Source of the DNA: Methylocella silvestris BL2
GTDB taxonomy: Bacteria; Pseudomonadota; Alphaproteobacteria; Rhizobiales; Beijerinckiaceae
Direction: 5' to 3'
Assembly (NCBI RefSeq): GCF_000021745.1
Contig: NC_011666.1
Location: 3,995,001-4,059,000 of the forward strand
DNA length: 64,000 nucleotides
Part shown: one piece after another, positions 35,345 through 46,020 of the stretch
Layout of the letters: each line of letters opens with the position of its first letter
Numbering within the stretch: position 1 is the stretch's first letter
Position numbers and translations under genes: made by a program
The notes under the pieces: model-generated
The model's input: the letters and a program-made list of their open reading frames with translations, nothing else
Told to the model about the DNA's origin: nothing
The model's database searches: none

Positions 35345-37984
35345 ATGTCGAAGCCGCCCCAATCTTCCGTCCCCGCCAAGCGCGCCGCCGCCAAGGCGAC
35401 GAAAACGCCGCGCTCCAAGGCCTCGAAGCCCGAGGTCAAGCCGCTCGGCGAACATCTTGCCGCCTTGCTGAACCCGGCGCTGAACCAGAAGCAGCCGGGT
35501 TTCGCCGAGGCGCCCGCCGCCTATGAAGCGAGCCCGGTCTCCCGCATCGACGCGCAGCTTGCCGAATCGCTTGGCCGTTCTCCCGACCGTGGCGCGAACG
35601 GATCTTCGGCTCCGCTCTATCAGCCGCCGGGCCTCAGCGGCGCCGTCGCCACCGTCGAATCCTTGAAAGATCTGCTGGAGCGCGGCGACCCCAATCTGCG
35701 CGAGAAAACGCCCTGGACGCCGCATCGGCCCGACCGCCCCGACAAGAGCGAAGGCGGCGTCAAGTTCAAGCTCGTCTCCGAATATGAGCCGAAGGGCGAT
35801 CAGCCGGCGGCCATCGAAGAGCTGGTCAAGGGCATTGCGGCGCATGAGCGCGATCAGGTTCTGCTCGGCGTCACAGGCTCGGGCAAGACCTTCACCATGG
35901 CGCAGGTGATCCAGCGGACCAACCGCCCGGCGCTGGTGCTCGCCCCGAACAAGACCCTCGCGGCGCAGCTCTACGGCGAATTCAAAAGCTTCTTTCCGGA
36001 CAACGCCGTCGAATATTTCGTCTCTTACTATGATTACTATCAGCCGGAAGCCTATGTGCCGCGCTCCGACACCTATATCGAGAAGGAAAGCTCGATCAAC
36101 GAGCAGATCGACCGCATGCGCCACGCCGCGACGCGCGCGCTGCTGGAGCGCGACGATGTCATCATCGTCGCCTCGGTGTCCTGCATCTATGGCATCGGCT
36201 CGGTCGAAACCTATACGGCGATGACCTTTACGGTGAAGGCCGGCGAGCGGATCGACCAGCGCCAGCTCATCGCGGATCTCGTCGCGCTGCAATACAAGCG
36301 CTCGGCCGGCGATTTTTCGCGCGGCGTGTTTCGCGTGCGCGGCGACACCATCGACCTCTTTCCCGCCCACTATGAGGACCGCGCCTGGCGCATTAATTTC
36401 TTTGGCGATTCGATCGAGACGATTTCGGAATTCGATCCGCTGACCGGGAAAAAAACGCAGGATCTCGAATTCGTCAAAATCTACGCCAATTCGCATTATG
36501 TGACGCCGCGGCCGACCCTGTTGCAGTCGATCAAGGGCATCAAGATCGAGCTGAAGCAGCGTCTCGCCGAGCTTTACGCGGGCGGGCGCCTGCTCGAGGC
36601 GCAAAGGCTCGAACAGCGCTGCATGTTCGATCTCGAAATGCTGGAGGCGACGGGCTCCTGCGCCGGCATCGAGAATTATTCGCGCTATCTCACCGGCCGC
36701 CGCCCCGGCGAGCCGCCGCCGACCTTGTTCGAATACCTACCCGACAACGCCCTCGTCTTCACCGATGAATCGCATGTGACGGTGCCGCAGATCGGCGCCA
36801 TGTATCGCGGCGATTTCAGGCGCAAGGCGACGCTGGCCGAATATGGCTTTCGCCTGCCGTCCTGCCTCGACAACAGGCCGCTGCGCTTCGAGGAATGGGA
36901 GGCGATGCGGCCGCAAACCATCCATGTCTCGGCGACGCCGGGCTCATGGGAAATGGAGCGCACGGGAGGCGTCTTCGTCGAGCAGATCATCCGCCCGACC
37001 GGCCTCATCGACCCGCCGGTCGAGATCCGTCCCGCCCGCAGCCAGGTCGACGATCTGCTTGGCGAAGTGCGCGAAGTGGCGCTGCGCGGCTATCGCAGCC
37101 TGATCACCGTGCTGACCAAGCGGATGGCCGAAGACCTCACCGAATATCTGCATGAGCATGGCGTGCGCGTGCGCTACATGCATTCGGATATCGACACCAT
37201 CGAGCGCATCGAGATCATCCGCGATCTGCGGCTCGGCGCCTTCGACGCGCTGGTCGGCATCAATCTGCTGCGCGAGGGGCTCGACATCCCGGAATGCAGC
37301 CTCGTCGCCATTCTCGACGCCGACAAGGAGGGGTTCTTGCGCAGCGAGACCTCGCTGGTGCAGACCATCGGCCGCGCCGCGCGCAATATCGACGGCAAGG
37401 TTATCTTGTATGCCGATCGCGAGACTGGATCGATGCAGCGCGCCATCGCCGAAACCTCGCGGCGGCGCGACAAGCAGACGGCCTATAATCTTGAGCACGG
37501 CATCACGCCGGCCTCGATCAAGCGCGGCATTCAGGACATTCTGGGCTCGGTCTATGAGCGCGACCATGTGACGGTCGACGCCGGCCTGGTCGGGGCGCAG
37601 TCGCTCGTCGGCCATAATTTCAAGGCGACGGTCACGGACCTCGAAAAGCGCATGCGCGCCGCCGCCGCCGACCTCGATTTCGAGGAGGCGGCCCGTCTGC
37701 GCGACGAGTTGAAACGGCTGCAGGCGGTGGAGCTCGCGATCAGCGCCGATCCAATGACGAGCCAGCGCGACGTGGAGGCCTCAGCCGGCTCCTATGCCGG
37801 CGAGCGCAAATATGGCGCAGCGGCGAACATGCCGGCCAATCGGCCGCACAAGCCGACCGACAACGAGATGGGGCCGCATAATTTCGGCGGAGGGGAAGCC
37901 AAGCCGCGGGCCGGGGCGCGGCCGGCGCCAAGAAGTACGGGAGGGAAGGGGGGAACGCGGGTTTTCAAGGGGAAGGCGCGGTGA
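35345..37984 (+). CDS. uvrB: Excinuclease ABC subunit B UvrB
   Basis: An 879-residue DNA damage-recognition helicase of nucleotide excision repair. Walker A GVTGSGKT lies at residues 175-182; beta-hairpin [14 protein letters not shown]-like DESH, and C-terminal UvrC-binding motif ([20 protein letters not shown]) are present. The N-terminal extension of about 135 residues before the normal start ([19 protein letters not shown]) and the Gly-rich C-terminal tail are typical for alphaproteobacterial UvrB. Confidence 0.97.
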   Translation: MSKPPQSSVPAKRAAAKATKTPRSKASKPEVKPLGEHLAALLNPALNQKQPGFAEAPAAYEASPVSRIDAQLAESLGRSPDRGANGSSAPLYQPPGLSGAVATVESLKDLLERGDPNLREKTPWTPHRPDRPDKSEGGVKFKLVSEYEPKGDQPAAIEELVKGIAAHERDQVLLGVTGSGKTFTMAQVIQRTNRPALVLAPNKTLAAQLYGEFKSFFPDNAVEYFVSYYDYYQPEAYVPRSDTYIEKESSINEQIDRMRHAATRALLERDDVIIVASVSCIYGIGSVETYTAMTFTVKAGERIDQRQLIADLVALQYKRSAGDFSRGVFRVRGDTIDLFPAHYEDRAWRINFFGDSIETISEFDPLTGKKTQDLEFVKIYANSHYVTPRPTLLQSIKGIKIELKQRLAELYAGGRLLEAQRLEQRCMFDLEMLEATGSCAGIENYSRYLTGRRPGEPPPTLFEYLPDNALVFTDESHVTVPQIGAMYRGDFRRKATLAEYGFRLPSCLDNRPLRFEEWEAMRPQTIHVSATPGSWEMERTGGVFVEQIIRPTGLIDPPVEIRPARSQVDDLLGEVREVALRGYRSLITVLTKRMAEDLTEYLHEHGVRVRYMHSDIDTIERIEIIRDLRLGAFDALVGINLLREGLDIPECSLVAILDADKEGFLRSETSLVQTIGRAARNIDGKVILYADRETGSMQRAIAETSRRRDKQTAYNLEHGITPASIKRGIQDILGSVYERDHVTVDAGLVGAQSLVGHNFKATVTDLEKRMRAAAADLDFEEAARLRDELKRLQAVELAISADPMTSQRDVEASAGSYAGERKYGAAANMPANRPHKPTDNEMGPHNFGGGEAKPRAGARPAPRSTGGKGGTRVFKGKAR

Positions 37985-37992
37985 GACCGGAC

Positions 37993-39582
37993 TTACTCAC
38001 CATCCTTTTCTGAGAACACATACGACAATTTTCTCAGGGACTCGTCACCGTCGCTCCCCCAAAATTTGACAATTGTGAAGTTTTTACGCGCTCTTTCACC
38101 CGTGTACTGACTCAAGTCTAGCATGTAAGCATCGTAGAGACGCCCTTTTCGATTTCGAATTGTAACCCGCGATCTGGCTCTGTGTAAAAACTTAAAATCT
38201 ACGAGATCAGGTATTGCCTTTGTATCATAACTCGCGTGGTCCTTCTCAATTAAGAAGCAATTTGCTCTGGCGTCGTTTGTACAAAATTCAACTATCTTCG
38301 TAAACGATTTCGTTAAACTGTCTCGGTCTTCGTTGGAATCGGTATCTCTATTGAAGTCTTCTCTTTTAAAATCGTCTAGTGTCCCTGCGGCAACGTTTAC
38401 ATCTTCTGCTCCGATCTTGCCTCCTCGGCCCAAATCGTTACGGTCAATACGCTCCCTAACAACGTCAACCGCTCGCCTAAAAATTGTCAAAAAGTCTCGG
38501 GCGACCCCTCCACTTGCGAGAATAAGTCTTTCTTTGCCTCCGTCCGTCAATATCTCGTCAATCTCTACTTTGCATTCGCTAGCAAAACCCTCAATAATTT
38601 GCATTAAAAATTTCTTTGTCGAATCAAACTTCTCTAGCGTAATATCTAGATCTATCTCGTCAGCATCATCGCCGAGCTTCATGCCCTTTGGCGGATCACC
38701 TAAGAAGTAATATCGAGAGCGGTGCCGAATAGTTCCTACTTTAAGCCAAAGATTTGACCCTTTGGCAATTCTGTGAAAGTAGTCAACAACTTCTGCTTGG
38801 TCTGATCGGCGGATGTGATAAAGATCGTCCAGAAGCAAATAGCTTTCTCCACCGGAGATATCCGAGATACGTTTAAATAAATCCTTATATCTCATTATGT
38901 TCTGATGGAGAATTTCAATTTTTCGATGTATATATTCCGTTTTTGTCTCTATAGATTTTTTATCTGTTTCAGATGTCTCCACCGATGCATTAAGTTCCGA
39001 CAGGTAAGCTTTAGCGCTAGCTCCGGCGCGCATCTTATTTTCATTTTCCGAATCGGATTTTTCTGTCTGCGTGAATTGTCTGCTATCAGCTTGAGTAAGG
39101 ATAGTATGCAGTTCTGAAAGCATTGCCCCGATTTCATCTGAAAGTTGTTTGGCTATTTTCTTGTTGAGGCTACCTCTTTTTGGTTTTCCACCAAAAAACT
39201 TGCCCCAAAACGATTTTTTATTGGCGGAATTGACAGCAGCGGTATCGAGCCAAATCTTGAATTCTTTGAGTGTCTTAATCAAAACACTTATGAGTACGTC
39301 AGGATAGCTGTGTCCCTTGAACTCCTCAAGGTCAACGTATCCAACGGGTGTGCGATTTACAGTTAAATCGGCGACAACCTTTCTTAGCAGGCTTGATTTT
39401 CCAGAGCCGCGTCGTCCAAAAATTATATGATGACGCTTATTTACAGCTCTACTTAGAACTCCGGGCGCAGGCTCCAGAAAGTATTTTGTCCCTTCCTCGG
39501 ATGAGCGCGTTGATGCTTCAACGAGTGTGGCTAATTTCGTAGCTGCCTCGCTTTGAATTAGATAAACTTCTGCTTTTGGCAT
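37993..39582 (-). CDS. P-loop ATPase of unknown function, AT-rich gene
   Basis: A 529-residue ATPase with Walker A GRRGSGKSS (residues 56-64) and Walker B SYLLLDDLYHI (near 247-255). Between them lies a charged, possibly coiled-coil insert (about 120-230). The core recalls ORC/CDC6-like or Sll1717-type P-loop ATPases. The codon usage and base composition are far more AT-rich than all neighbours, so horizontal transfer is likely. It ends nine bases from the uvrB stop on the opposite strand. No partner gene lies beside it. A role in defence is speculation. Confidence 0.75.
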   Translation of the reverse strand: MPKAEVYLIQSEAATKLATLVEASTRSSEEGTKYFLEPAPGVLSRAVNKRHHIIFGRRGSGKSSLLRKVVADLTVNRTPVGYVDLEEFKGHSYPDVLISVLIKTLKEFKIWLDTAAVNSANKKSFWGKFFGGKPKRGSLNKKIAKQLSDEIGAMLSELHTILTQADSRQFTQTEKSDSENENKMRAGASAKAYLSELNASVETSETDKKSIETKTEYIHRKIEILHQNIMRYKDLFKRISDISGGESYLLLDDLYHIRRSDQAEVVDYFHRIAKGSNLWLKVGTIRHRSRYYFLGDPPKGMKLGDDADEIDLDITLEKFDSTKKFLMQIIEGFASECKVEIDEILTDGGKERLILASGGVARDFLTIFRRAVDVVRERIDRNDLGRGGKIGAEDVNVAAGTLDDFKREDFNRDTDSNEDRDSLTKSFTKIVEFCTNDARANCFLIEKDHASYDTKAIPDLVDFKFLHRARSRVTIRNRKGRLYDAYMLDLSQYTGERARKNFTIVKFWGSDGDESLRKLSYVFSEKDGE

Positions 39583-39692
39583 TGAAATTCCGCTTAAAAA
39601 GATTCGATAATTGAACTACGCAACTTTAAATACATTTTCTCGGGACGCCACAATTTATCATGCCAATTGAATACAAAATATACAGGTTTGTT

Positions 39693-39977
39693 ATGAACGC
39701 TAGAGCGTTGATATGGGCGGCACTCATCCTCGCTTGGTATCCCGCCAGCGCCGCCCAAACTCTCATCCCCGCGCCCTATCCCGAATCATTCGGCAGCACG
39801 GCGATCCTGCCGGAAGGGGCGCCGCGGGTCTCAAGGCATCAGCATCTGAAGCCCGATCCGGTCCCGCAAACGCTGGGGCCGAACGCGCTTGGCAATCCGG
39901 AGACGGGCGGCGTTCGGAAACATCAGCGACTGCTGCGAACGCCATATTGGCGGCAGTATCACCAATTCCCGAGATAG
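39693..39977 (+). CDS. Small secreted protein, unknown
   Basis: A protein of about 94 residues with a signal peptide (NARALIWAALILAWYPASAAQ) and a Pro/His-rich mature part. An in-frame ATG at 39660 adds 11 AT-rich residues with the foreign-island composition. I prefer 39693, because GC-rich host sequence resumes there. No family recognised. Confidence 0.5.
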   Translation: MNARALIWAALILAWYPASAAQTLIPAPYPESFGSTAILPEGAPRVSRHQHLKPDPVPQTLGPNALGNPETGGVRKHQRLLRTPYWRQYHQFPR

Positions 39978-40242
39978 GCGCAGTCTCGAGCGGCCGAATC
40001 GGCATCCTTCGCTGCGCGTCATCTCATCCTTCGAGACGCGCCTTTCGGGCGCTCCTCTGGATGGGGGATTGGCGGTCCCGTCGGGTCTTTGGCGATCGCG
40101 CTATCCGCTCCAGCCTGCGCCGCTACATTTTGACACGGAGGGCGCGGAAGGCTATGCGCGGGAGCGCGGATTCACGCCTCATCCCGGGAAGGATGGCGGA
40201 CAGGCTTTCGTCTGACCCAAAGGGCGTGCAGGGGGATTTTAG

Positions 40243-41061
40243 ATGACCAAGGGCGGGCAGTTCAGGACAGTCGTCGTCGCGGCCATGATGGCCTTCGCAA
40301 TCGCGCCGGGGCAGGCGAGCGCCGCGCAATGCGGCAATTCCGCCGCAGGTTTTGAGGCGTGGAAGTCCCAGTTCGCCAATGAAGCGAAAGGCCGGGGCGT
40401 CGGCGCGGCCGGAATCGCCGCCATCCAGGGGACGCATTACAATGGGGCGACAATAGGCGCCGACCGCGGCCAGCATGGCTTCCGCCTCTCGCTCGATCAG
40501 TTTATGGCCAAGCGCGGCGGCAATACCATCGCCGCGCGCGGACGCGCCTTGAAGCAGTCCAATGCCGGGCTGTTCGCCTCCATCCAGCAGCGCTATGGCG
40601 TGCCGGCGGGTCCGCTGATCGCGATCTGGGGCTTTGAGACCGGCTTCGGCGCGGTTCACGGCAATCAGCACGCTCTTTCGGCGGTGGCGACGCTCGCCTA
40701 TGACTGCCGCCGCTCCGCCTATTTCACGGATCAGCTCTATGCGGCGCTGACCCTGATCGATCGCGGGCTGATGTCGGCCAATGAGCGCGGCTCGATGCAT
40801 GGCGAAATCGGTCAGACCCAGTTCCTGCCGAAAAATATTCTGGAATATGGCGGCGGGGCAAACCTCGACACCCCGTCCGGCGCCCTGAATGCGACTGCAG
40901 CATTCCTGAAAGCGCATGGATGGTCGCCGGGCGCCGGCTATCAGCCGGGCGAAGCCAATTTCGCGGCGCTTCAGGCCTGGAACGCGGCGAGCGTCTATCA
41001 GCAGGCGATCGCAATGGTCGGCCAGAAGATCGATGGCGGCGACGCGGCTGCGCGGCGCTGA
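40243..41061 (+). CDS. Lytic murein transglycosylase (MltB/SLT_2 type)
   Basis: A 272-residue periplasmic enzyme that cleaves peptidoglycan with formation of 1,6-anhydromuropeptides. It has a signal peptide (VVVAAMMAFAIAPGQASA), catalytic glutamate in WGFETGFG, and the family segment GEIGQTQFLPKNIL. It lacks the Ca-binding-like DGNG insert seen in its paralogue at 41092. It converges with that paralogue across 30 bp. Confidence 0.9.
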   Translation: MTKGGQFRTVVVAAMMAFAIAPGQASAAQCGNSAAGFEAWKSQFANEAKGRGVGAAGIAAIQGTHYNGATIGADRGQHGFRLSLDQFMAKRGGNTIAARGRALKQSNAGLFASIQQRYGVPAGPLIAIWGFETGFGAVHGNQHALSAVATLAYDCRRSAYFTDQLYAALTLIDRGLMSANERGSMHGEIGQTQFLPKNILEYGGGANLDTPSGALNATAAFLKAHGWSPGAGYQPGEANFAALQAWNAASVYQQAIAMVGQKIDGGDAAARR

Positions 41062-41091
41062 CGCCAATCAATATCGCGATGGGGCTGCGAC

Positions 41092-41907
41092 CTAAAGCGT
41101 CGCCGCCAGCTTTGTAGCGAAGGCCGCGACGGTCTTCGCATAGACCTCCGATTCATTCCATTTCTGAATGACCGCGAAATTGGGCTGTCCCGGCTCCCAG
41201 CCGGCGCCGGCCTGCCAGCCATGGGCTTTCAGATAATTCGCGGTGGAGGCGAGCGCGTCGAGCGGGTCGTGGATCAGGTCGCGGCGCCCGTTGCCGTTGA
41301 AATCGACGGCGTATTTCAGATAGGACGAGGGCATGAACTGGGTCTGTCCGAGTTCGCCCGCCCAGGCGCCGCGCATGGCCGCGGGGGCAAGGTCGCCGCG
41401 CTCGACGAGGCGCAGGGCGTCGAGCAATTCGGCCTGAAATTTTTCCGTGCGGCGGCAGTCGAAGGCGAGCGTCGCCAGCGCCTGCAGCGTCGCCTCGCCG
41501 CCGCTATCGGCGCCGAAATCCGTTTCGAGCCCCCACAGCGCGACGATGACGGGGCCAGGCACGCCATAGGCGGCCTCGATCCGGCTCAGCGCGGACGCAT
41601 ATGTTTTCAAGAGCGTAGAGCCCCGGCGCAGGCGATTGGGGCTGATCATCCGCGCCGAGAATTGCTCGAAGCTCTGCTGAAAGACGCGCTGGCCGTGATC
41701 CTTGGCGAGGATGCTCGGGCTGTAGGCGACGCCGTCGAGCGCGGCAATCGCACCGCTTGAAATGCCTTGCGCTGCGGCCTCGCTCTTGATGGCCGCGATA
41801 AAGGCGGCAAATCCCGCCGGGTCGCGGCAGGTCGCTGCTGAGGCGGAGGAGAGGCAAAAGCCCGACAGGCCGAGGGCGAGGATCATAAGACGAATCATCG
41901 ATCGCAT
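41092..41907 (-). CDS. Lytic murein transglycosylase (MltB/SLT_2 type), second
   Basis: A 271-residue paralogue of the neighbouring gene: signal peptide (MILALGLSGFCLSSASA), catalytic glutamate in WGLETDFG, GELGQTQFMPSSYLKYA, and the DFNGNGRRDLIHDP loop. The start is ATG 41907; the open frame continues upstream to 42477 but without family sequence. The two enzymes lie tail to tail. Confidence 0.9.
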   Translation of the reverse strand: MRSMIRLMILALGLSGFCLSSASAATCRDPAGFAAFIAAIKSEAAAQGISSGAIAALDGVAYSPSILAKDHGQRVFQQSFEQFSARMISPNRLRRGSTLLKTYASALSRIEAAYGVPGPVIVALWGLETDFGADSGGEATLQALATLAFDCRRTEKFQAELLDALRLVERGDLAPAAMRGAWAGELGQTQFMPSSYLKYAVDFNGNGRRDLIHDPLDALASTANYLKAHGWQAGAGWEPGQPNFAVIQKWNESEVYAKTVAAFATKLAATL

Positions 41908-42141
41908 GCGATCAGCTCCGGGGCGGGATTGGACAAGGCGGGACAAGCGCGGCGACCCCTCTCTAAGGGCGCCGGCCGCGCCGGACAATCGCTGCGCCCG
42001 CCGCGCTCCCGAAGAATTGAGGGGGCGAACTGAAGCGCTGCGCCAAACAATCGGCGCGTCCTGGCATGTTCTGCCGCATTCGCGCGGGGCTAAAAACTCT
42101 ATAGCTTGCGGGCGGAATGCTGGCTTTGCAGAGAGGACGCG

Positions 42142-42630
42142 ATGAATCGGACCAATAGAATGCGATGGGGGTTTGCTGCGCTGGCGGCGGTCTCGATGGG
42201 GGCTTTGGCGCTGGCGGATGACGTGCCTTTCGCGCGGTCCGTGCGGCCGGGCGAATCCTACCTCATGAGCCTTGCCGACATCATGACCTTCGTGCAGCTT
42301 CGCCACATCAAGCTCGGCGAGGCGATTTCGGCGGGAAATGCGCCGCTCGCCGCCTTCGAGGCGCGGTTGATGGCGGATAATCTGGTCGCTTCGGCGATGC
42401 TCTATCAGGCGATTCCGATCGAATTCGTCGAGGCGGCGGCAAAGCCGCTTGTCGCGTTGCAGGATCCCGCCGCGCAAAAGGATCCGGCCAAAGCGAAGCT
42501 CGCCTTCGCCAACTTAACGACGGCGTGCAACGCCTGCCATCAGGCCGCCGGCGTTGGCTTCATAACGATCGCTCCGCCGAAATCCTCGCCCTTCGGCAAC
42601 CAGATTTTCGCGCCGGCGGCCAAGGACTAA
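42142..42630 (+). CDS. Small c-type cytochrome
   Basis: A 162-residue exported protein with a signal peptide (FAALAAVSMGALALA) and one haem c motif near the C-terminus (TTACNACHQAAG). The rest is helical, which suggests a class II (cytochrome c-prime-like) four-helix fold. The start is ATG 42142 with GAGAGGA upstream. Its redox partner is unknown. Confidence 0.8.
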   Translation: MNRTNRMRWGFAALAAVSMGALALADDVPFARSVRPGESYLMSLADIMTFVQLRHIKLGEAISAGNAPLAAFEARLMADNLVASAMLYQAIPIEFVEAAAKPLVALQDPAAQKDPAKAKLAFANLTTACNACHQAAGVGFITIAPPKSSPFGNQIFAPAAKD

Positions 42631-42948
42631 GGCCGCGCGCCTAGGGCGCCGATCGGCTTCGCCAGGGAAATCGCGCCGCCATTGCGCAAAATATAGGCGT
42701 TTTGCTTAAAGCGGCGCCTGTTTCAATCCAGAGACAGTATTGAACCTTGCGAAATGGCTGCGTCGCGCTCGCGCCTGCGGTCAAACGACGTATTGCCGCG
42801 CCCGCGCGAAAATGACCACTAGTAAATTAAATTTCGTGGATAGCCGACATAAGCTGGGCGGCGCCTGTCTTTTTGCCGGGGGGATCTGTTCGCTTTGAGC
42901 TATAACAAGGCCGGCGCTGGAACGGGCGGAGCGCCATGAGGAAACGCA
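42631..42948. other. Gene-free stretch upstream of mog
   Basis: This 318-bp interval holds no convincing open frame, tRNA or hairpin with a T-run. Its AT-richer part (near 42820) may hold the promoter of the mog operon. Confidence 0.4.
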
Positions 42949-43494
42949 ATGGCGGGTGAGGACAAGCGCGCGGCCATAATCGGCGTCGTGACGATTTCCG
43001 ATCGCGCCAGCGCCGGGATCTATGAGGATTTGAGCGGACCTGCCATCGCCGCCTATCTGACGAAAATCCTGACTTCGCCCTTCGAGCTGGTCCGCCGCAC
43101 CGTTCCGGATGGGTTTGAAAGCGTGCGCGACGAATTGATTCATCTTGTCGACGCGGCCGGCTGCGACCTCATTCTGACGACGGGCGGGACCGGCCCCTCG
43201 CCACGCGATCTGACGCCGGAAGCGACCGAGGCGGCGGCGCCCCGCGTGCTGCCGGGCTTTGGCGAATTGATGAGGCAGGAAAGCCTGAAGCAGGTTCCGA
43301 CCGCCATTTTGTCGCGTCAGATCGCGGCGCTGCGGGGGGCGTGCCTCGTCATCAATCTGCCGGGAAAACCCGCCTCAATCGCAACCTGTCTCGACGCCGT
43401 GTTTCCCGCGGTGCCTTATTGCCTCGATCTCATCGGCGCGGCGAGGCTCGAGACGGACGCCGCAGTGCTTAAATCCTTTCGGCCGAAGCAATAG
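42949..43494 (+). CDS. mog: Molybdopterin adenylyltransferase Mog
   Basis: A 181-residue MogA/MoaB-family enzyme that adenylylates molybdopterin before Mo insertion. Motifs are GVVTISDRASAGIYEDLSGP, LTTGGTGPSPRDLTPEA and VINLPGKPASI. It supports Mo enzymes such as the formate dehydrogenase in this window. It lies six bases before the ATP-grasp gene. Confidence 0.93.
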   Translation: MAGEDKRAAIIGVVTISDRASAGIYEDLSGPAIAAYLTKILTSPFELVRRTVPDGFESVRDELIHLVDAAGCDLILTTGGTGPSPRDLTPEATEAAAPRVLPGFGELMRQESLKQVPTAILSRQIAALRGACLVINLPGKPASIATCLDAVFPAVPYCLDLIGAARLETDAAVLKSFRPKQ

Positions 43495-43500
43495 ATTGGC

Positions 43501-46020
43501 ATGAGCATCAGCGACGCCCCCACGAACACCCAAGAGACGACGGCAGCCGAGCGGCTGACGGCGATGATCGCCGGCTATAAGCCGCTGCCCGGCATTCCCG
43601 ACGAATTCATCGGCGCCGACGGGCGCCCGCGCGACTATTGGCTGCGCTATCTGAATTCGCTGACGGGCCTTGGCGAAGACGACATCGGCCGCCGTTTCGC
43701 CGCAGCCGACCGCCATATCCGCGACGTCGGCGTGTCCTACCGCAGCTATGGCGACACGCGCGAGCGCACCTGGCCGCTGTCGCATCTGCCGCTGCTGATC
43801 GAGGCGACCGAATGGGACCAGATTGCGCGCGGCGTCGAGCAGCGCGCCGAACTGCTCGAGCGGATCATCGCCGATATCTATGGACCGGGCGAACTCATCA
43901 CCGCCGGCGATCTGCCCGCGGCAGTGGTGGCGAGTTCGGCCGATTTTCTGCATCCGCTGCATGGGGTGACGCCGCCCGGCGGCAAATTCCTGCACTTCAT
44001 CGCCGTCGACCTCGGCCGCGGCCCGGACGGGCGCTGGTGGGTTCTTGGCGACCGCGCCCAGGCGCCGTCGGGCGCCGGCTATTCGCTCGCCAACCGGCTG
44101 GTGCTGTCGCGCGCCTTTCCGGCGCTCTACCGCGACATGAACGTCGAACGGCTCGCGCCCTTCTTTCAGGCGTTCCGCTACGGCCTGACGGCGCTCTCGG
44201 AGCGCTCCGATCCGCGCATCTGCCTGTGGACGCCGGGGCCTCTCAACGAGACTTATTTCGAGCAGGCCTATCTCGCCCGCTACCTCGGCTTCATCCTTGT
44301 CGAAGGCGGCGATCTCACCGTGCGCGATGGCAAGGTTCATGTGCGCACCATCGCTGGGCTGAAGCGCGCCGATGTGATCTGGCGGCGCATCGATGGCGAT
44401 TTCGCCGATCCCCTGGAGCTGAACAGCCAGTCCCGCCTCGGCGTCGCGGGGCTCGTCGACGCCCTGCGCGAGAACGGCGTCGTGCTCGCCAACGCGCTCG
44501 GCTCCGGCGTTCTTGAAGGTCCCGCCATGCTGAGCTTCATACCGAAGCTCTGCCGCAAGCTGCTTGGCGAGGATCTGCTTTTGCCGAACATCGCCACCTG
44601 GTGGTGCGGCCAGCAGAAGGAGCGCGCCTCGGTCATCGAGGATCTCGACGACCTCGCCATCGCCGGCGCCTTCGGTAATCCCGTGCTGCGCTTCCCGCAG
44701 AATCAGCCGGTGATCGCCGGGCTTCTCAACGCCGACGAAAAGACAAGGCTAATCGCCGCGATCAAGGAGCGCGGCATCGATTATGTCGGGCAGGAGGTCG
44801 TCAATCTGTCGACCACCCCGGTCTGGAACGAGGACCGTCTGACGCCGCGGCCCTTTGTGCTGCGCGTCTATGCGGCGCGTACGGCCAAGGGCTGGTCGAT
44901 CATGCCCGGCGGCTTCTGCCGCATCTCCGATCGCGCCGACGCGCGCGCAGTGTCGATGGGCGCCGGCGTGCAATCGGCGGATGTCTGGGTGCTGGCCGAC
45001 AAGCCGGTCGAAATGATCACCCTTTTGCCGACCAATGAGACCGCGCGCATCCGGCGCCTGATGGGCAATCTGCCGAGCCGGGCCGCGGACAATCTGTTCT
45101 GGCTCGGGCGATACCTTGAGCGGGTCGAGGCGACCTTGCGCCTGATCCGCTGCCTCGCCGGCCGGATGATCAATATCGACGCCGAAACCGGCCTTGCCGG
45201 CTGGACCATCAAGAAGGTGACGGGGCTTCTCGTCGCCTGGCACGCCGCGCCGAAAGCGGCGGCGCGCGATCTCCTGAAACTTTGCGGCATCGCTTTGCAC
45301 AGCGAGACGGATTACGGCTCCGCGCTGTCGCTGGTGCGGGACGCGCGCCGCGCCGCGTCGGTCATCCGCGAAAGGCTCTCGCCCGACACGCTGCGGCTGA
45401 TCGACGAACTGCATCAATCGATCGGCGAGAACCGCAAGCCGGTGCTCAGCGAGGCCGACGCCTATGAGCAGGCCGACGCTGCGCTGCGGACCATCGCCGC
45501 GCTGTCGGGACTTGCGCAGGAAAACATGAACCGGGGCGCCGGCTGGCGTCTGTTCGATATTGGCCGGCGCCTCGAGCGGGCGATCAATTCCTGCCGTTTC
45601 GCCCGCCAGTTCTCAGGCGCCAATGCGCCGGCGGACGATCTTGAGGTGCTGCTCGACCTCGCGGATTCGCAGATCACCTACCGCTCGCGCTATCTGATGG
45701 GAGTCGAGCTCAATACGGTGCGCGACATGGTCGTGCTCGATCCGTTCAACCCTCGCTCGGTCGCCTTCCAGCTGGAGCGGCTCGGCGAGCATCTCGAAAA
45801 TCTCCCCGTTCTCAGCGATGACGGCATGCTGGAAAAACCGCGCCGGCAGATCATCAAGATCGCGGCCGAGGTCACGACGGCGGTCGCCGCCGATCTCGAC
45901 ACCGATCTCATTCTCAGCTTCGAAAAACGTCTTCTTGAACTGGCGGAAGCTGTCGCGGCGCGCTATTTCCTGCAAGGTCCGCACAACGCCCGCGCGGACC
46001 GCTGGAGCGGCCTCGCTTGA
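43501..46020 (+). CDS. Circularly permuted ATP-grasp / alpha-E fusion protein
   Basis: An 839-residue fusion. Residues up to about 500 form a circularly permuted type 2 ATP-grasp domain (DUF404/DUF407; HPLHGVTPPGGKFLHFIAVDLGRGPDGRWWVLGDRAQAPSG). From about 521 comes the alpha-E domain (DUF403; ADNLFWLGRYLERVEATLRLIR). These usually occur as separate genes next to a transglutaminase, and the whole set is thought to make or handle an unknown peptide-like product. TTG-start transglutaminase overlaps its stop. Confidence 0.9.
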   Translation: MSISDAPTNTQETTAAERLTAMIAGYKPLPGIPDEFIGADGRPRDYWLRYLNSLTGLGEDDIGRRFAAADRHIRDVGVSYRSYGDTRERTWPLSHLPLLIEATEWDQIARGVEQRAELLERIIADIYGPGELITAGDLPAAVVASSADFLHPLHGVTPPGGKFLHFIAVDLGRGPDGRWWVLGDRAQAPSGAGYSLANRLVLSRAFPALYRDMNVERLAPFFQAFRYGLTALSERSDPRICLWTPGPLNETYFEQAYLARYLGFILVEGGDLTVRDGKVHVRTIAGLKRADVIWRRIDGDFADPLELNSQSRLGVAGLVDALRENGVVLANALGSGVLEGPAMLSFIPKLCRKLLGEDLLLPNIATWWCGQQKERASVIEDLDDLAIAGAFGNPVLRFPQNQPVIAGLLNADEKTRLIAAIKERGIDYVGQEVVNLSTTPVWNEDRLTPRPFVLRVYAARTAKGWSIMPGGFCRISDRADARAVSMGAGVQSADVWVLADKPVEMITLLPTNETARIRRLMGNLPSRAADNLFWLGRYLERVEATLRLIRCLAGRMINIDAETGLAGWTIKKVTGLLVAWHAAPKAAARDLLKLCGIALHSETDYGSALSLVRDARRAASVIRERLSPDTLRLIDELHQSIGENRKPVLSEADAYEQADAALRTIAALSGLAQENMNRGAGWRLFDIGRRLERAINSCRFARQFSGANAPADDLEVLLDLADSQITYRSRYLMGVELNTVRDMVVLDPFNPRSVAFQLERLGEHLENLPVLSDDGMLEKPRRQIIKIAAEVTTAVAADLDTDLILSFEKRLLELAEAVAARYFLQGPHNARADRWSGLA

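Noticed and set aside
41908-42477. N-terminal extension of the second lytic transglycosylase
   Set aside because: It has no family sequence, runs through the divergent cytochrome promoter, and a signal peptide starts cleanly at 41907.
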